Positions 36,044 through 45,809 of a stretch of 64,000 bases of DNA are shown one piece after another (position 1 is the first letter of the stretch; each line of letters begins with the position of its first letter). Position numbers and translations under genes: made by a program. The notes under the pieces were generated by a model. That model had not been told where the DNA came from. It saw only the letters and a program-made list of their open reading frames with translations, and searched no databases. This stretch comes from Agrobacterium vaccinii (lineage in GTDB: Bacteria > Pseudomonadota > Alphaproteobacteria > Rhizobiales > Rhizobiaceae), in contig NZ_CP054151.1 of NCBI RefSeq assembly GCF_021310995.1, forward strand, positions 785,501 to 849,500, written 5' to 3'.

Positions 36044-37312
36044 GTGAACCATTTCCACTATATCGACGGCGTGCTTCACGCTGAAAACGTCCCCGTGTCT
36101 GAAATTGCCAAGGCAGTCGGCACACCCTTCTACGTCTATTCCACGGCGACGCTGGAACGGCACTACAGAGTGTTTGCCGAAGCCTTCAGCGATGTCGATT
36201 CCATGGTTTGCTATGCCATGAAGGCCAATTCCAATCAGTCCGTACTCAAGACGCTGGCAAAGCTCGGTGCGGGCATCGATGTTGTATCGGGCGGCGAGTT
36301 GCGGCGTGCGCTGGCAGCGGGTGTTCCCGCAAGCCGCATCATGTTCTCCGGCGTCGGCAAAACGGTGGCCGAGATGGATTTCGCACTGGAAGCAGGCATT
36401 TACTGTTTCAACATTGAGTCCGAGCCGGAGTTGGAGATTCTGAACCTGCGCGCCATCAAGGCTGGCAAGCGTGCGCATGTCTCCTTCCGCATCAACCCGG
36501 ATGTGGATGCGGGCACCCATGCCAAGATCTCGACCGGCAAGAAGGAAAACAAGTTCGGCATCGCCTATGAACGCGCGCGCGGTGTCTATGCGCATGCGGC
36601 GACGCTGCCTGGTATTCAGGTCAGCGGTATCGATATGCATATCGGCAGCCAGATCACCGAACTCCAGCCTTTCGAAGACGCATTCCGGTTGCTACGTGAA
36701 CTGGTGGAAGCACTACGCGGCGATGGCCACACGATCAACCATGTCGATATCGGTGGCGGCCTTGGCATTCCCTACAAGGAAGACAACAACCCGCCGCCTC
36801 TGCCGGATGCCTACGCCTACATTGTCAAGAACGAGTTGCAGAGCCTCAACTGCAAGATCATCACCGAGCCGGGCCGACTGATCGTCGGCAATGCCGGCAT
36901 TCTGGTTACCGAAGTCATCTATGTCAAAGATGGAGGCGATAAGACCTTCGTCATCGTCGACGGTGCGATGAACGATCTCATTCGCCCAACTCTTTATGAG
37001 GCCTATCACGGCATTCGCCCGGTGGTGCAGCCTGCCGCAGATACGCCACGCATCAAAGCCGATGTCGTCGGCCCGGTCTGCGAAACCGGCGACTATCTGG
37101 CACTCGACCGCGAGATGGCGGCACCCCAGCCGGGCGATCTGATCGCCGTCAGCTCTGCGGGTGCCTACGGTGCGGTACAGGCAGGCACTTACAACTCGCG
37201 CCTGCTGGTACCGGAAGTGTTGGTGAAGGGTGACGAATTCCACACCATCCGTCCGCGCGGTACGTATGAAGAGCTGATCGCGCTGGATTCGGTGCCCGCC
37301 TGGCTGGATTGA
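36044..37312 (+). CDS. lysA: Diaminopimelate decarboxylase
   Basis: A 422-residue fold-III PLP enzyme. The PLP Lys60 is in VCYAMKANSN, the glycine loop is DIGGGLGIPY, and Cys346 in GPVCETGDYL completes the active site at the dimer interface. It makes L-lysine from meso-diaminopimelate. The start is GTG 36044, with AAGG upstream. It sits in an lptM-lysA pair, and a TIGR02302 gene follows. Confidence 0.96.
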   Translation: MNHFHYIDGVLHAENVPVSEIAKAVGTPFYVYSTATLERHYRVFAEAFSDVDSMVCYAMKANSNQSVLKTLAKLGAGIDVVSGGELRRALAAGVPASRIMFSGVGKTVAEMDFALEAGIYCFNIESEPELEILNLRAIKAGKRAHVSFRINPDVDAGTHAKISTGKKENKFGIAYERARGVYAHAATLPGIQVSGIDMHIGSQITELQPFEDAFRLLRELVEALRGDGHTINHVDIGGGLGIPYKEDNNPPPLPDAYAYIVKNELQSLNCKIITEPGRLIVGNAGILVTEVIYVKDGGDKTFVIVDGAMNDLIRPTLYEAYHGIRPVVQPAADTPRIKADVVGPVCETGDYLALDREMAAPQPGDLIAVSSAGAYGAVQAGTYNSRLLVPEVLVKGDEFHTIRPRGTYEELIALDSVPAWLD

Positions 37313-37479
37313 CGCGGTCAACGATCACGATTGAGCGAAATGCGCTGAAAAATGGACGCTGGAACCCAGCCGCCCTCGTCTTCGCCATAAAGAATGGTAT
37401 CGTTGTTACGTTGCATTGAGTTCAGTCGTTGTTCCCCGGAATGGCGAAATCGGGTGGCCAGAACCGGGAGAGCGGATTG

Positions 37480-40134
37480 ATGACCACATCCAGACAGGGC
37501 GGAAAAGGCGCTTTCGAAGGCAGACCGGAGCTTGCACGCCGCGTGGCGGCCAAGCGCTTCTTCGCAAAACAAGTGCTTTTTGCCGAGCGCATCGCGCCGA
37601 AAACACTGCTTCCGCTGTCGCTTGCTGCTGTGTTTGTAGCGCTGGCCTGGTTCGGGCTGTACCGGCAGATGCCGGATGTTCTACGCATCGCCATTGTCTT
37701 CGTCCTGATCTTCGCATTCATCACCTCGCTGCTCCCCATCGCGCACATCAAATGGCCGACCAAGGACGAGGCCTCTCGTCTGCTTGAGGCCCGAAACGGT
37801 CTGGCGCACCAACCGGTTGGCGTTCAGGAAGATGAGCCCGCGTTCGAGACACCGTTTGCGCGCGCCCTATGGAAAGAGCATCAGCTTCGCATGGCCGAGC
37901 GCATCGCAGGACTGGATGCCGGTCTTCCCAGACCAGACATCGCCCGCCATGACCGTATGGCCCTGCGTGCCATTCCCGCGCTCATTCTTGTTGCCGCTTT
38001 CGGTTTTTCCTTTTCCAATGGCGCAGGCAATATCGCAGATGCTTTCCGCAACGCTCCATCGGGTGGCCCAGACAATCCTGACATCCGGCTAGACGCCTGG
38101 GTCACGCCGCCGTCCTATACGGGGCGTGCGCCGATTTTTCTGACCGGAAATAATGCTGCGGCCACTGACACGGTTTCTCTGCCGCAATCCTCGAAACTGA
38201 CCATCCGCATGACGGGTGGCGATGGCGATGAAGAGGTGACGTTCGAGCCGCAAGAGGCGGGCCAGTTGCAAAAGCTGGCACCGGAGGCAGGCGAACAGAA
38301 AAGTACCGCCTCACCGGCCAGTACCGCCAACGAGACCAATGTGCCTCGTGCCCCGAGAACGTTCTCCATGGACATTAAGGAAAGCGGAACGATTGAGGCC
38401 AATGGTCAGGAATGGCAGTTCAACGTCATCCCGGACCGCGCGCCCACCATTGCCTTCGATAAGCTTCCCCGCCGCGCTGTCAATGGTTCGCTGGAAATCG
38501 GCTTTACTGCGAAGGACGATTACGGTGTGCGGGAAGCGCACGCGATCATCGAGCCCGTTGGCGTGGCAAGCGATGCGACACCACTGTATCCACCGCCCGA
38601 GTTCAAACTTGACCTGCCGCGCCAGAACCCGCGCGACATGAAGGGTGTGACCAGCCGCAACCTGACCGAACACCCGATGGCGGGCAAAAAGGTTCGTATC
38701 ACATTAGTTGCCACCGATGGTGCAGGACAAACTGGGCGCAGTCCCTCGCAGGTCATGACGTTACCCGGGCGCAATTTTTCCGAGCCCCTCGCCGCATCCA
38801 TCGTTGAGCAAAGGCAGATTTTCTCGCTCGATACGCGACAGATGCCGAAGGCGATTGCCTATAATGAGGCGGTCGGCATGCGCCCGGATGAGACGATACC
38901 GAACACCACGCATTACCTGCTGCTGCAATCTGCCAGAACGCGCATGAAGCTGGCCTACAATGAGGAAATGCTGAAGAACACCGCCGACTATCTTTGGGAA
39001 ATTGCGCTGGGAATTGAAGACGGCGATCTTTCGCAGGCTGAGCGGAAGTTGCGTGACGCGCAGTCCGCATTGTCCGATGCGCTGGAACGCAAGGCACCGG
39101 ATGAAGAGGTTGCCAAGCTGATGCAGGAGCTACGCGAGGCGATGAACGAGTTCATGAAGGAACTTGCCCAACGCATGCAGAACGCACCGCAGGCTAATAT
39201 GAACCAGCAGGCGCAGAATGTGCTGCGTCAGCGCGATCTGGAAAACATGATGAACCAGATAGAAAATCTCGCCCGGTCTGGTAATCGCGATGCCGCACAG
39301 GAAATGCTCTCGCAATTGCAGCGGATGATGAACAACTTGCAGGCGGGTCGCCCACAGCGCGGACAGCAGGGTCAACAACAGCAGCAAAACAGCCAGTTGC
39401 GCCAGCAGATCGATAAGCTGGGTGAGATCATGCAGCAGCAGCAAAAGCTGATGGATGAGACCTTCAAGCTCGATCAGGCGCTTCGCGACCGGATGCAACG
39501 CGGTGACCCACAGCCCGGCCAGGAGGGCGGCGATCCGCAAATGGGCGAAAACGGCGAACCGCCAGTCCAGCAAAATCCGCAGCAGGGTCAAAATGGCCAG
39601 AACCCGACCGACCAGATGACGGCTGAGCAGTTGCGCGATGCGTTGAAAAAGCTGCGCGAGCAGCAGGACGGTCTTGGAAAGCAACTCGGTGAACTGCAAA
39701 AAGGCCTTCGCGACCTTGGAATGGAGCCCGGCCAGAACTTCGGCAAGGCCGAGCAGGAAATGAAGGGCGCAGGCGAGGCACTGGGCGACAGCCAGGGCGA
39801 GCAGGCGGTTCAGGGCCAAGGCAATGCACTGAACGCACTTCGCCAAGGCGCTCAGGATATGATGGGCCAGATCATGCAGGCGATGCGCCAGCCCGGCCAG
39901 CAACCGGGTCAAGAGGGCATGATGGGTCAAGGCGGTCAGAACGGGCGCGACCCGCTTGGACGCCCGCGTGAAAACAACGGACCCGACTTCGGCGATAATC
40001 AGGTGAGAGTACCGGACGAAATCGACGTCCAGCGGGCGCGCGAAATTCTCGAGGCCATCAGAGAAAAGCTCGGCAACAACCCGCCCGGCGAAACGGAACG
40101 CCGTTATCTCGAGCGCCTTCTGGACATTCAATAG
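37480..40134 (+). CDS. TIGR02302/DUF4175 membrane protein
   Basis: About 884 residues. Two membrane helices at about 40-85 and one at about 165-185 precede a large periplasmic part with beta-rich repeats (DIRLDAWVTPPSYTGRAPIF, later NGSLEIGFTAKDDYGVREA). From about 550 to 860 the chain is helical and very rich in Gln, Asn, Met and Gly, with QQ runs, before the conserved end VPDEIDVQRAREILEAIREK. This is the TIGR02302 family of alphaproteobacteria, with no assigned function. ATG 37480 has GGGAG upstream; ATG 37441 is a longer option. The low-complexity stretch may form coiled coils. Confidence 0.9.
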   Translation: MTTSRQGGKGAFEGRPELARRVAAKRFFAKQVLFAERIAPKTLLPLSLAAVFVALAWFGLYRQMPDVLRIAIVFVLIFAFITSLLPIAHIKWPTKDEASRLLEARNGLAHQPVGVQEDEPAFETPFARALWKEHQLRMAERIAGLDAGLPRPDIARHDRMALRAIPALILVAAFGFSFSNGAGNIADAFRNAPSGGPDNPDIRLDAWVTPPSYTGRAPIFLTGNNAAATDTVSLPQSSKLTIRMTGGDGDEEVTFEPQEAGQLQKLAPEAGEQKSTASPASTANETNVPRAPRTFSMDIKESGTIEANGQEWQFNVIPDRAPTIAFDKLPRRAVNGSLEIGFTAKDDYGVREAHAIIEPVGVASDATPLYPPPEFKLDLPRQNPRDMKGVTSRNLTEHPMAGKKVRITLVATDGAGQTGRSPSQVMTLPGRNFSEPLAASIVEQRQIFSLDTRQMPKAIAYNEAVGMRPDETIPNTTHYLLLQSARTRMKLAYNEEMLKNTADYLWEIALGIEDGDLSQAERKLRDAQSALSDALERKAPDEEVAKLMQELREAMNEFMKELAQRMQNAPQANMNQQAQNVLRQRDLENMMNQIENLARSGNRDAAQEMLSQLQRMMNNLQAGRPQRGQQGQQQQQNSQLRQQIDKLGEIMQQQQKLMDETFKLDQALRDRMQRGDPQPGQEGGDPQMGENGEPPVQQNPQQGQNGQNPTDQMTAEQLRDALKKLREQQDGLGKQLGELQKGLRDLGMEPGQNFGKAEQEMKGAGEALGDSQGEQAVQGQGNALNALRQGAQDMMGQIMQAMRQPGQQPGQEGMMGQGGQNGRDPLGRPRENNGPDFGDNQVRVPDEIDVQRAREILEAIREKLGNNPPGETERRYLERLLDIQ

Positions 40135-40269
40135 GCGTCAGATGTGGATGGCATAGGCTCAGCAGCAAGCAGAGCGGTGGAAAAGTCGGACTATTAAAGC
40201 GATCGCGCATAAACTTTCGCGATAGTTACGCGTTGTCTGTTCATCGAAACATGACAGCAGGACACATCT

Positions 40270-41091
40270 ATGCCCCTTAATCTACGCTTCGAACTCCTGG
40301 CAAAGTTCGGCTATGCCGCCAGAGGGGTGGTCTTTCTGCTCGTTGCCGCACTTGCTGTCTTCTCAGGCGTCGCCAATGGGGAGGCCGATTCCAAGTCGGC
40401 GATCTCTTCTCTTCTTGAACAGCCCTTTGGTCGGATATGGGTCGGCATGATCGGGCTTGGCCTGTTCGGCTTCGTCGCGTGGCGACTGGCGCAAGCTCTG
40501 GCCGACAGTGACGGCCATGGCACCGGCGGAAAGGCTATCGTCATCAGGGCTGCCCTCCTTGGCAGTGCCTTCACCTATTTTGGTCTGGCGACATACGCCA
40601 CCGGCCATGCCATGCTTTCAGGCGGTGGCAGCGAAGGTTCGGGCGAGCAGGGGATGGCGCAGTGGATCATGTCACAGCCGTTCGGGTCTTATCTGGCAAT
40701 CGCTGTTGGTACCGGCTTCATCATCGGTGGCTGCGTAACCGCCGCCAAAGGCATTTTGCGCAAGTTTGAAAAATACATCAAAGTACCAGACGAGCACGGC
40801 ATCGTTGCCTGGATCTGCGTTTACGGCCTCGTGGCACGCGGCATCGTGTTTGCGGTAACGGGAATTCTGTTTGCCTATGCCGGGTTTAAGGTCGATCCAG
40901 AACAGGCGGGCAGCATGTCTGATGCGTTACAATGGCTTCGCCAGCTTCCATTCGGCTCCGCCGTTTATCTCATCGTCGCAGTGGGCCTCGCCGCTTTCGG
41001 CATCTACAATCTCGTGGCGGCCCGTTACCGCACCGTTCGCGGTCCGTCCTTATCAGACATCAAGCGTGCCGTTCCCTTGAAGGGGATGTAG
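40270..41091 (+). CDS. DUF1206 membrane protein
   Basis: A 273-residue protein with three related units of two membrane helices each. Their starts are AKFGYAARGVVFLLVAAL, then the AIVIRAALLGSAFTYFGLA unit and YGLVARGIVFAVTGILFAY. DUF1206 proteins typically have this three-fold repeat and no known function. It has a 135-bp upstream gap and a terminator 43 bp downstream. Confidence 0.88.
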   Translation: MPLNLRFELLAKFGYAARGVVFLLVAALAVFSGVANGEADSKSAISSLLEQPFGRIWVGMIGLGLFGFVAWRLAQALADSDGHGTGGKAIVIRAALLGSAFTYFGLATYATGHAMLSGGGSEGSGEQGMAQWIMSQPFGSYLAIAVGTGFIIGGCVTAAKGILRKFEKYIKVPDEHGIVAWICVYGLVARGIVFAVTGILFAYAGFKVDPEQAGSMSDALQWLRQLPFGSAVYLIVAVGLAAFGIYNLVAARYRTVRGPSLSDIKRAVPLKGM

Positions 41092-41133
41092 AACACCTAC
41101 CGATCTGGATATGAGATACTGGCCCCACAATAT

Positions 41134-41167
41134 AAACAGGGCGGCATCCATGGACGCCGCCCTGTTT
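41134..41167. terminator. Terminator between the DUF1206 gene and matC
   Basis: A perfect 12-bp stem (AAACAGGGCGGC at 41134-41145 with its complement at 41156-41167, loop of 10) lies between the two convergent genes. A-rich and T-rich ends let it work both ways. Confidence 0.8.
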
Positions 41168-41191
41168 GATGTTGTCGATGAAATCCAATCG

Positions 41192-42538
41192 TCAGATCAC
41201 ACCCGGCACCACGAAAACCAGCCACGCAACGATGGGGCCGATGATCGCGATCAGCGCGCTATAGATCAGCAATTGCCGGAGGACCTGCTGTCTGCTTTCA
41301 TCCGGCGCGTTGGCGACAACCAGCGCACCATTGGTGGAAAACGGGCTTGTATCGACAATCGTCGTGGAGATGGCGATTGCAGCGACGACGCCGACCGCGC
41401 TGACATGCCCCTGCAAAAGGAAGGGAACGGCGAGCGGAATGATGGCCCCGAGCAGTGCCGTAGAAGAGGCGAAAGCCGAAACAATGGCACCCGTGAAGCA
41501 CAGCAGCAATGCGACCAGCATGGGCATCCCCAGACTGGAAATGCCATGGGCCACGTAATCGACGGTGCCTGCTTTTTCCATCACGCCGACATAGGTGATG
41601 ATACCCGCGATCAACAACACGGTTGACCAGCTGACCTTGTCGATCGCTGCCTTCTGGGTTTTGGGTGACAACAATGCAAGGACGACCGCAACCGTGATTG
41701 CCACAAGGCCGACGTTGAATTTGAAGACCAGTGCACCGACACCCAGCAGCGTCAGACCGATCAAAGTAACGATCCTCTCATTATTCAACGTGATGGTGGA
41801 GGTGGTGTCGCCAGCCGTTCCATAACCATGCTGCTTGATCGGACCCGCAGGCGTACCGCCGTGTCCCCGAATCGATTCGGCCACGCCTTCCGGGTGGAGG
41901 TCAGGCAGAGGGCCGGATGATGCCGATATCTGCCGTGCAATCTTTGCACCGCCGAAAACGAAGAACACCAGTACCGCGATTGCCAGATTGAAAAAGAAGC
42001 TGGACAGAAACAGCGACGTTGGAGCGAAAGGCAATCCCGCCTTCGCGACGATCTGGTTGGTAATGCCACCATAGATGCTGATTGGCGAAAATCCGCCTGC
42101 CTGGGCGCCGTGGATGACCATCAGGCCCATCATGACCGGGTGGATACGGTACTGGACGGCAAAACTCAGCGCGACTGGCGCAAGAATGGCGACAGCAGCT
42201 GGCCCCAGAGCCCCGAAACCGGTGATGATGGCCGCGACCAGAAACATCACCCAGGGAATCAGACCGATACGCCCGCGCACCACGCGCACCGCACCTTCGA
42301 CCAGCCAGTCGATCGTGCCGTTGATCTGCGCGATACCGAACAGATAGGTCACGGCAACGAGTGTCAAAAACAAGTCACTCGGGAAACCAGCGAAAATGTC
42401 GTTGGTCTTCATTCCGATGACGATCGTACCCAGCACAAAGGCGCCTGCAAATGCCAGTGCACCCATGTTGATCGGCTGTATCGTCGCGATGATGAACATC
42501 GCAATGAGCAGCCCTATGGACAGCAATTCAATACCCAT
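41192..42538 (-). CDS. matC: Malonate carrier MatC
   Basis: A 448-residue multi-pass permease. N-terminal helices start MGIELLSIGLLIAMFIIA, the conserved loop GFGALGPAAVAILAPVALSF follows, and a second half contains SSTALLGAIIPLAVPFLLQG, typical of MatC/DASS-like dicarboxylate carriers. It would bring malonate into the cell. matB lies upstream after 193 bp and matA before that, which supports the malonate role known from Rhizobium. ATG 42538 has GGGAGA upstream. Confidence 0.88.
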   Translation of the reverse strand: MGIELLSIGLLIAMFIIATIQPINMGALAFAGAFVLGTIVIGMKTNDIFAGFPSDLFLTLVAVTYLFGIAQINGTIDWLVEGAVRVVRGRIGLIPWVMFLVAAIITGFGALGPAAVAILAPVALSFAVQYRIHPVMMGLMVIHGAQAGGFSPISIYGGITNQIVAKAGLPFAPTSLFLSSFFFNLAIAVLVFFVFGGAKIARQISASSGPLPDLHPEGVAESIRGHGGTPAGPIKQHGYGTAGDTTSTITLNNERIVTLIGLTLLGVGALVFKFNVGLVAITVAVVLALLSPKTQKAAIDKVSWSTVLLIAGIITYVGVMEKAGTVDYVAHGISSLGMPMLVALLLCFTGAIVSAFASSTALLGAIIPLAVPFLLQGHVSAVGVVAAIAISTTIVDTSPFSTNGALVVANAPDESRQQVLRQLLIYSALIAIIGPIVAWLVFVVPGVI

Positions 42539-42731
42539 GGTCTCCCTCTCCCTCCGGCGCCTCCCGCGCCTTGAAGCGTCATGCGTCCATGAGGATGCGC
42601 GACGGACGCTTCGATCTTCCGAATTGACGCATTTCGCTTTGCGAAAACCGTTTCCAGTTTTTGAGCGGATGCTGTGGTGGCTCTTTCAGTGGTGATGCGG
42701 ACGCGCGTGTTCTCCCCACACGCGGCCCTAT

Positions 42732-44246
42732 TCACGTTGCAGCGTAAAGCTGCGCAAATTGCTGACGCAGAACGTTTTTCTGGACCTTGCCCATCGTGTT
42801 CCGTGGCAGGTCATCGGCGAAGATGATCCGTTTCGGCTGCTTGTAGCGGGCAAGTCTGTCAGCCAGCGCACCAATGATCTGCGTTTCGTCCAGCGCAGCA
42901 CCCGGCTTTTTCACGACAATGGCCGTAACGCCTTCACCGAAGTCGGGATGCGGTACACCGATGACCGCGCTTTCCACGACGCCCTCGATTTGATCGATCT
43001 CGCTCTCGACCTCTTTTGGATAGATGTTGTAGCCGCCTGAGATCACCAGATCCTTGCCGCGACCGACGATGTGAACATATCCGTCACTGTCGATCTTGCC
43101 GAGATCTCCGCTGATGAAGAAGCCATCTGCGGTAAATTCGGCAGCGGTCTTTTCAGGCATACGCCAGTAGCCCTTGAAAACATTCGGGCCCTTGATCTCG
43201 ATCATGCCGGTCTCATTTTCCGGCAGCATTTCACCTGACACGGGATCGGTGATCCTGACCGTCACGCCCGGCAGAGGCCGTCCGACGGTACCGGCAATTC
43301 TGTCGCCATCGTAAGGGTTGGATGTGTTCATGTTTGTTTCGGTCATGCCGTAACGCTCGAGAATGGCGTGACCGGTCTTGGCCTTGAAGTCCACATGCGT
43401 TTCGCTAAGCAATGGCGCCGAGCCGGAGATGAAAAGGCGCATGGAGGCGACCGCATTCTGGTCGAGACGCGGGCTTTGCAGCAGGCGCACATAGAATGTC
43501 GGTACGCCCATCAGGAGTGTTGCCTGCGGCATTAGCGACAGAACTTCCTCCGGGTCGAACTTCGGCAGCAAAATCATCGAAGCGCCAGACAGAAGCGTCA
43601 CATTCGTCGCGACGAACAGGCCATGGGTGTGGAAAATCGGCAACGCGTGGATCAGGCGGTCCTGAGCGGACACTTGCCAGACATCGCGAAGCGTCAGTGC
43701 ATTGGACAGAAGATTGTCATGCGTGAGCATGGCGCCTTTCGAGCGTCCCGTCGTGCCCGAGGTGTAAAGAATAGCGGCGAGATCATCAGGCGCGCGAGCG
43801 GCATCGACGAAGTCGATCGGCTGTTCTTTCGCCAGATCCATGAGCGAGCCGGTGCCGTTTGCATCGAGCGTTTCAACCTTCGCACCATGCGGTTTGGCGA
43901 TCGTCTCCACGCTGTCGCGCGAGGAAGAAGACACCACCACGAGCCTTGGCTGTGCATCTCCGATGAAATAGTCCAACTCGGCAAGCGTGTAAGCGGTGTT
44001 GAGCGGCAGATAGACAGCGCCGCTGCGTACGCAGGCGAGATAGAGTATCAGAGCTTCGGCGCTCTTCTCGACCTGGACGGCTACTCTGTCGCCGGGGCTT
44101 ATGCCGAGCCGGTCGATCGTATTTGCGATCTGCCCGGATAGATCGAACACGTCGCCATAGGTCCATGAACGCCCGCCGTTCAACAAAATGAACGGCGCGT
44201 CGTTACGCGCGGACGCTTTTATGGCGTCGAAAAGGTGGTTAGTCAT
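42732..44246 (-). CDS. matB: Malonyl-CoA synthetase MatB
   Basis: A 504-residue AMP-forming acyl-CoA synthetase. The phosphate loop is YTSGTTGRSKGAMLTH, the A5 motif is ERYGMTETNMNTSNPY and the A8 hinge is DGYVHIVGRGKDLVISGG; the C-terminal Lys is in PRNTMGKVQK. It activates malonate with ATP and CoA. ATG 44246 has GGGAGGGA upstream, and the matA stop lies 25 bp before it. Neighbouring matA and matC set the substrate as malonate. Confidence 0.93.
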   Translation of the reverse strand: MTNHLFDAIKASARNDAPFILLNGGRSWTYGDVFDLSGQIANTIDRLGISPGDRVAVQVEKSAEALILYLACVRSGAVYLPLNTAYTLAELDYFIGDAQPRLVVVSSSSRDSVETIAKPHGAKVETLDANGTGSLMDLAKEQPIDFVDAARAPDDLAAILYTSGTTGRSKGAMLTHDNLLSNALTLRDVWQVSAQDRLIHALPIFHTHGLFVATNVTLLSGASMILLPKFDPEEVLSLMPQATLLMGVPTFYVRLLQSPRLDQNAVASMRLFISGSAPLLSETHVDFKAKTGHAILERYGMTETNMNTSNPYDGDRIAGTVGRPLPGVTVRITDPVSGEMLPENETGMIEIKGPNVFKGYWRMPEKTAAEFTADGFFISGDLGKIDSDGYVHIVGRGKDLVISGGYNIYPKEVESEIDQIEGVVESAVIGVPHPDFGEGVTAIVVKKPGAALDETQIIGALADRLARYKQPKRIIFADDLPRNTMGKVQKNVLRQQFAQLYAAT

Positions 44247-44271
44247 TGGTCCCTCCCTCACTATCTTGTCT

Positions 44272-45666
44272 TTATGATTTTCGCGGCCTGCTTTGAAAGC
44301 CGCCGGCATTTGCTGCTGTCTTGAGATCGCCGCGCTGCTTCAACAATGTCCTCACAACAGGTGATGCAGCCACCTCGCCCCGTTGCGCGAGCGCTTCATG
44401 GTTGGCCACGATATCATCCAGCTTGTAAAGATAATTGACCATCAGACCATGCGCCTGCTTCATCGCCTTTGGCGAACGGTCGCCAAGGAAGTTAAGTCTT
44501 TCAAGACGTGCGCCGTTGCCAAGATGGAAGCGCGCCACGGGATCGATTGGACGACCATCTGCTGTTTTCGCGGTGAGAAAGTAATGCGCGGCCATCGGGA
44601 GAATAATGCGCTCGATCTTGGCAACAACCTCAGCATCATCGCTCCAGGAAGACTTATCCATCGCCGACAGCGTCGCGCGCTCCTCGCTCGACAGGGCGGG
44701 ATCGTTTTCTGCGGTACGGATGGCGGAAAGCCAGCGCGCAAAACCGGGCACGGGCGACAGGGTGACGAAGTTGGTCAGACCCGGTAGCTCTTTCTTCAGG
44801 TCATCGACGACCTGCTTGATCAGAAAATTACCGAAGGAAATACCGCGCAGGCCATCCTGACAGTTGGAGATGGAGTAGAAGACGGCCGTCGTTGCCTCGT
44901 CGGCTGCGATCTGCTCGCGGGTTTCATCCAGCACGTCGTGAATGTTGGCCGGGACCGCACGCGTCAACGCAACCTCAACGAAAACGAGGGGTTCGTCGGC
45001 AAGGCGGGGATGGAAGAACGCAAAGCAACGTCTGTCGGATGGCGCCAGCCTGCGGCGAAGCTCTTCCCATCCGGCGATCTCGTGCACCGCCTCGTAAGCG
45101 ATGATCTTTTCCAGAATATTGGCCTGTGTCGACCATTCTATTGGCCTCAGCGACAGGAATCCACGGTTGAACCATGAGCTGAAAAGGTGCGTGAAGTCGG
45201 CGTCCAGCGCCTGAAAACCCTTTTCCTTCTCTTTCAGTCGCAACAGTTTTTCCCGCATCCGAACCAGACGGGCCGTGCCGCTCGGGGCCTGATTGAGGCG
45301 ACGCAGCAATTCCTGCCGTCGTGGTTCTGCCGCCTGATGAAGCCCGATCACCGCAGCAGAGCTTTGTTCCTTACGATAGGTTTCGATGGCCTGCTCGAGC
45401 TTGGCCGTATCGGGACCGAATTTCTCCGACAGCAGAACGAAAAACTGACGTGCGCCATCGGTGTCGAGCCTGCTCCACCGGTCCAGAATCTCAGCGGCCA
45501 GCGCCATGCCGGATGCCTCACCACGGCTCGACAGCAACATTTCGCACAGCGTTTCTGTGTCTGCATTGGCAGCGACATCTGCAACCCGGGAGCCGGAAAA
45601 CAGCAGTTTGCGACCGCGGTCGGTGATGCTCTGGAGCATGTCCGTAAAAAACGAAGTCTCAGACAT
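44272..45666 (-). CDS. matA: Malonyl-CoA decarboxylase MatA
   Basis: A 464-residue protein of the malonyl-CoA decarboxylase family. A helical N-terminal half is followed by the GNAT-like catalytic half with SSWFNRGFLSLRPIEWSTQA, FAFFHPRLADEPLVFVEVAL and NCQDGLRGISFGNFLIKQVV; a conserved His is in MAAHYFLTAK and RFHLGNGARLERLNFLGD is near the end. It turns malonyl-CoA into acetyl-CoA. ATG 45666 has GGGAGGA upstream. It is first in the matABC operon, divergent from matR. Confidence 0.94.
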   Translation of the reverse strand: MSETSFFTDMLQSITDRGRKLLFSGSRVADVAANADTETLCEMLLSSRGEASGMALAAEILDRWSRLDTDGARQFFVLLSEKFGPDTAKLEQAIETYRKEQSSAAVIGLHQAAEPRRQELLRRLNQAPSGTARLVRMREKLLRLKEKEKGFQALDADFTHLFSSWFNRGFLSLRPIEWSTQANILEKIIAYEAVHEIAGWEELRRRLAPSDRRCFAFFHPRLADEPLVFVEVALTRAVPANIHDVLDETREQIAADEATTAVFYSISNCQDGLRGISFGNFLIKQVVDDLKKELPGLTNFVTLSPVPGFARWLSAIRTAENDPALSSEERATLSAMDKSSWSDDAEVVAKIERIILPMAAHYFLTAKTADGRPIDPVARFHLGNGARLERLNFLGDRSPKAMKQAHGLMVNYLYKLDDIVANHEALAQRGEVAASPVVRTLLKQRGDLKTAANAGGFQSRPRKS

Positions 45667-45762
45667 ATCAGTCCTCCCTGATAAAAGCTCTCACGGCGTC
45701 TTCCCACACGCCGCCGTTGCCGGTAGCATGTAAGCTCTCAAGACTTGTGCACTCTGTCAAGC

Positions 45763-45778
45763 ATCTTGTATACAAGAT
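45763..45778. promoter_or_regulatory. MatR operator-like palindrome
   Basis: ATCTTGTATACAAGAT is a perfect 16-bp palindrome between matA and matR. It closely resembles the published MatR site (TCTTGTA-TACA) of Rhizobium. It is 31 bp before the matR ATG and about 97 bp before matA. Confidence 0.8.
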
Positions 45779-45809
45779 TTACCTAATTGTATTTCTGGAG
45801 CTGAAGCAC

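Noticed and set aside
37318..37416. A 32-codon minus-strand frame after lysA (ILYGEDEGGWVPASIFQR in the middle)
   Set aside because: The sequence looks oddly protein-like, but no ribosome site stands at a suitable distance before its ATG, and it is too short to judge without conservation.
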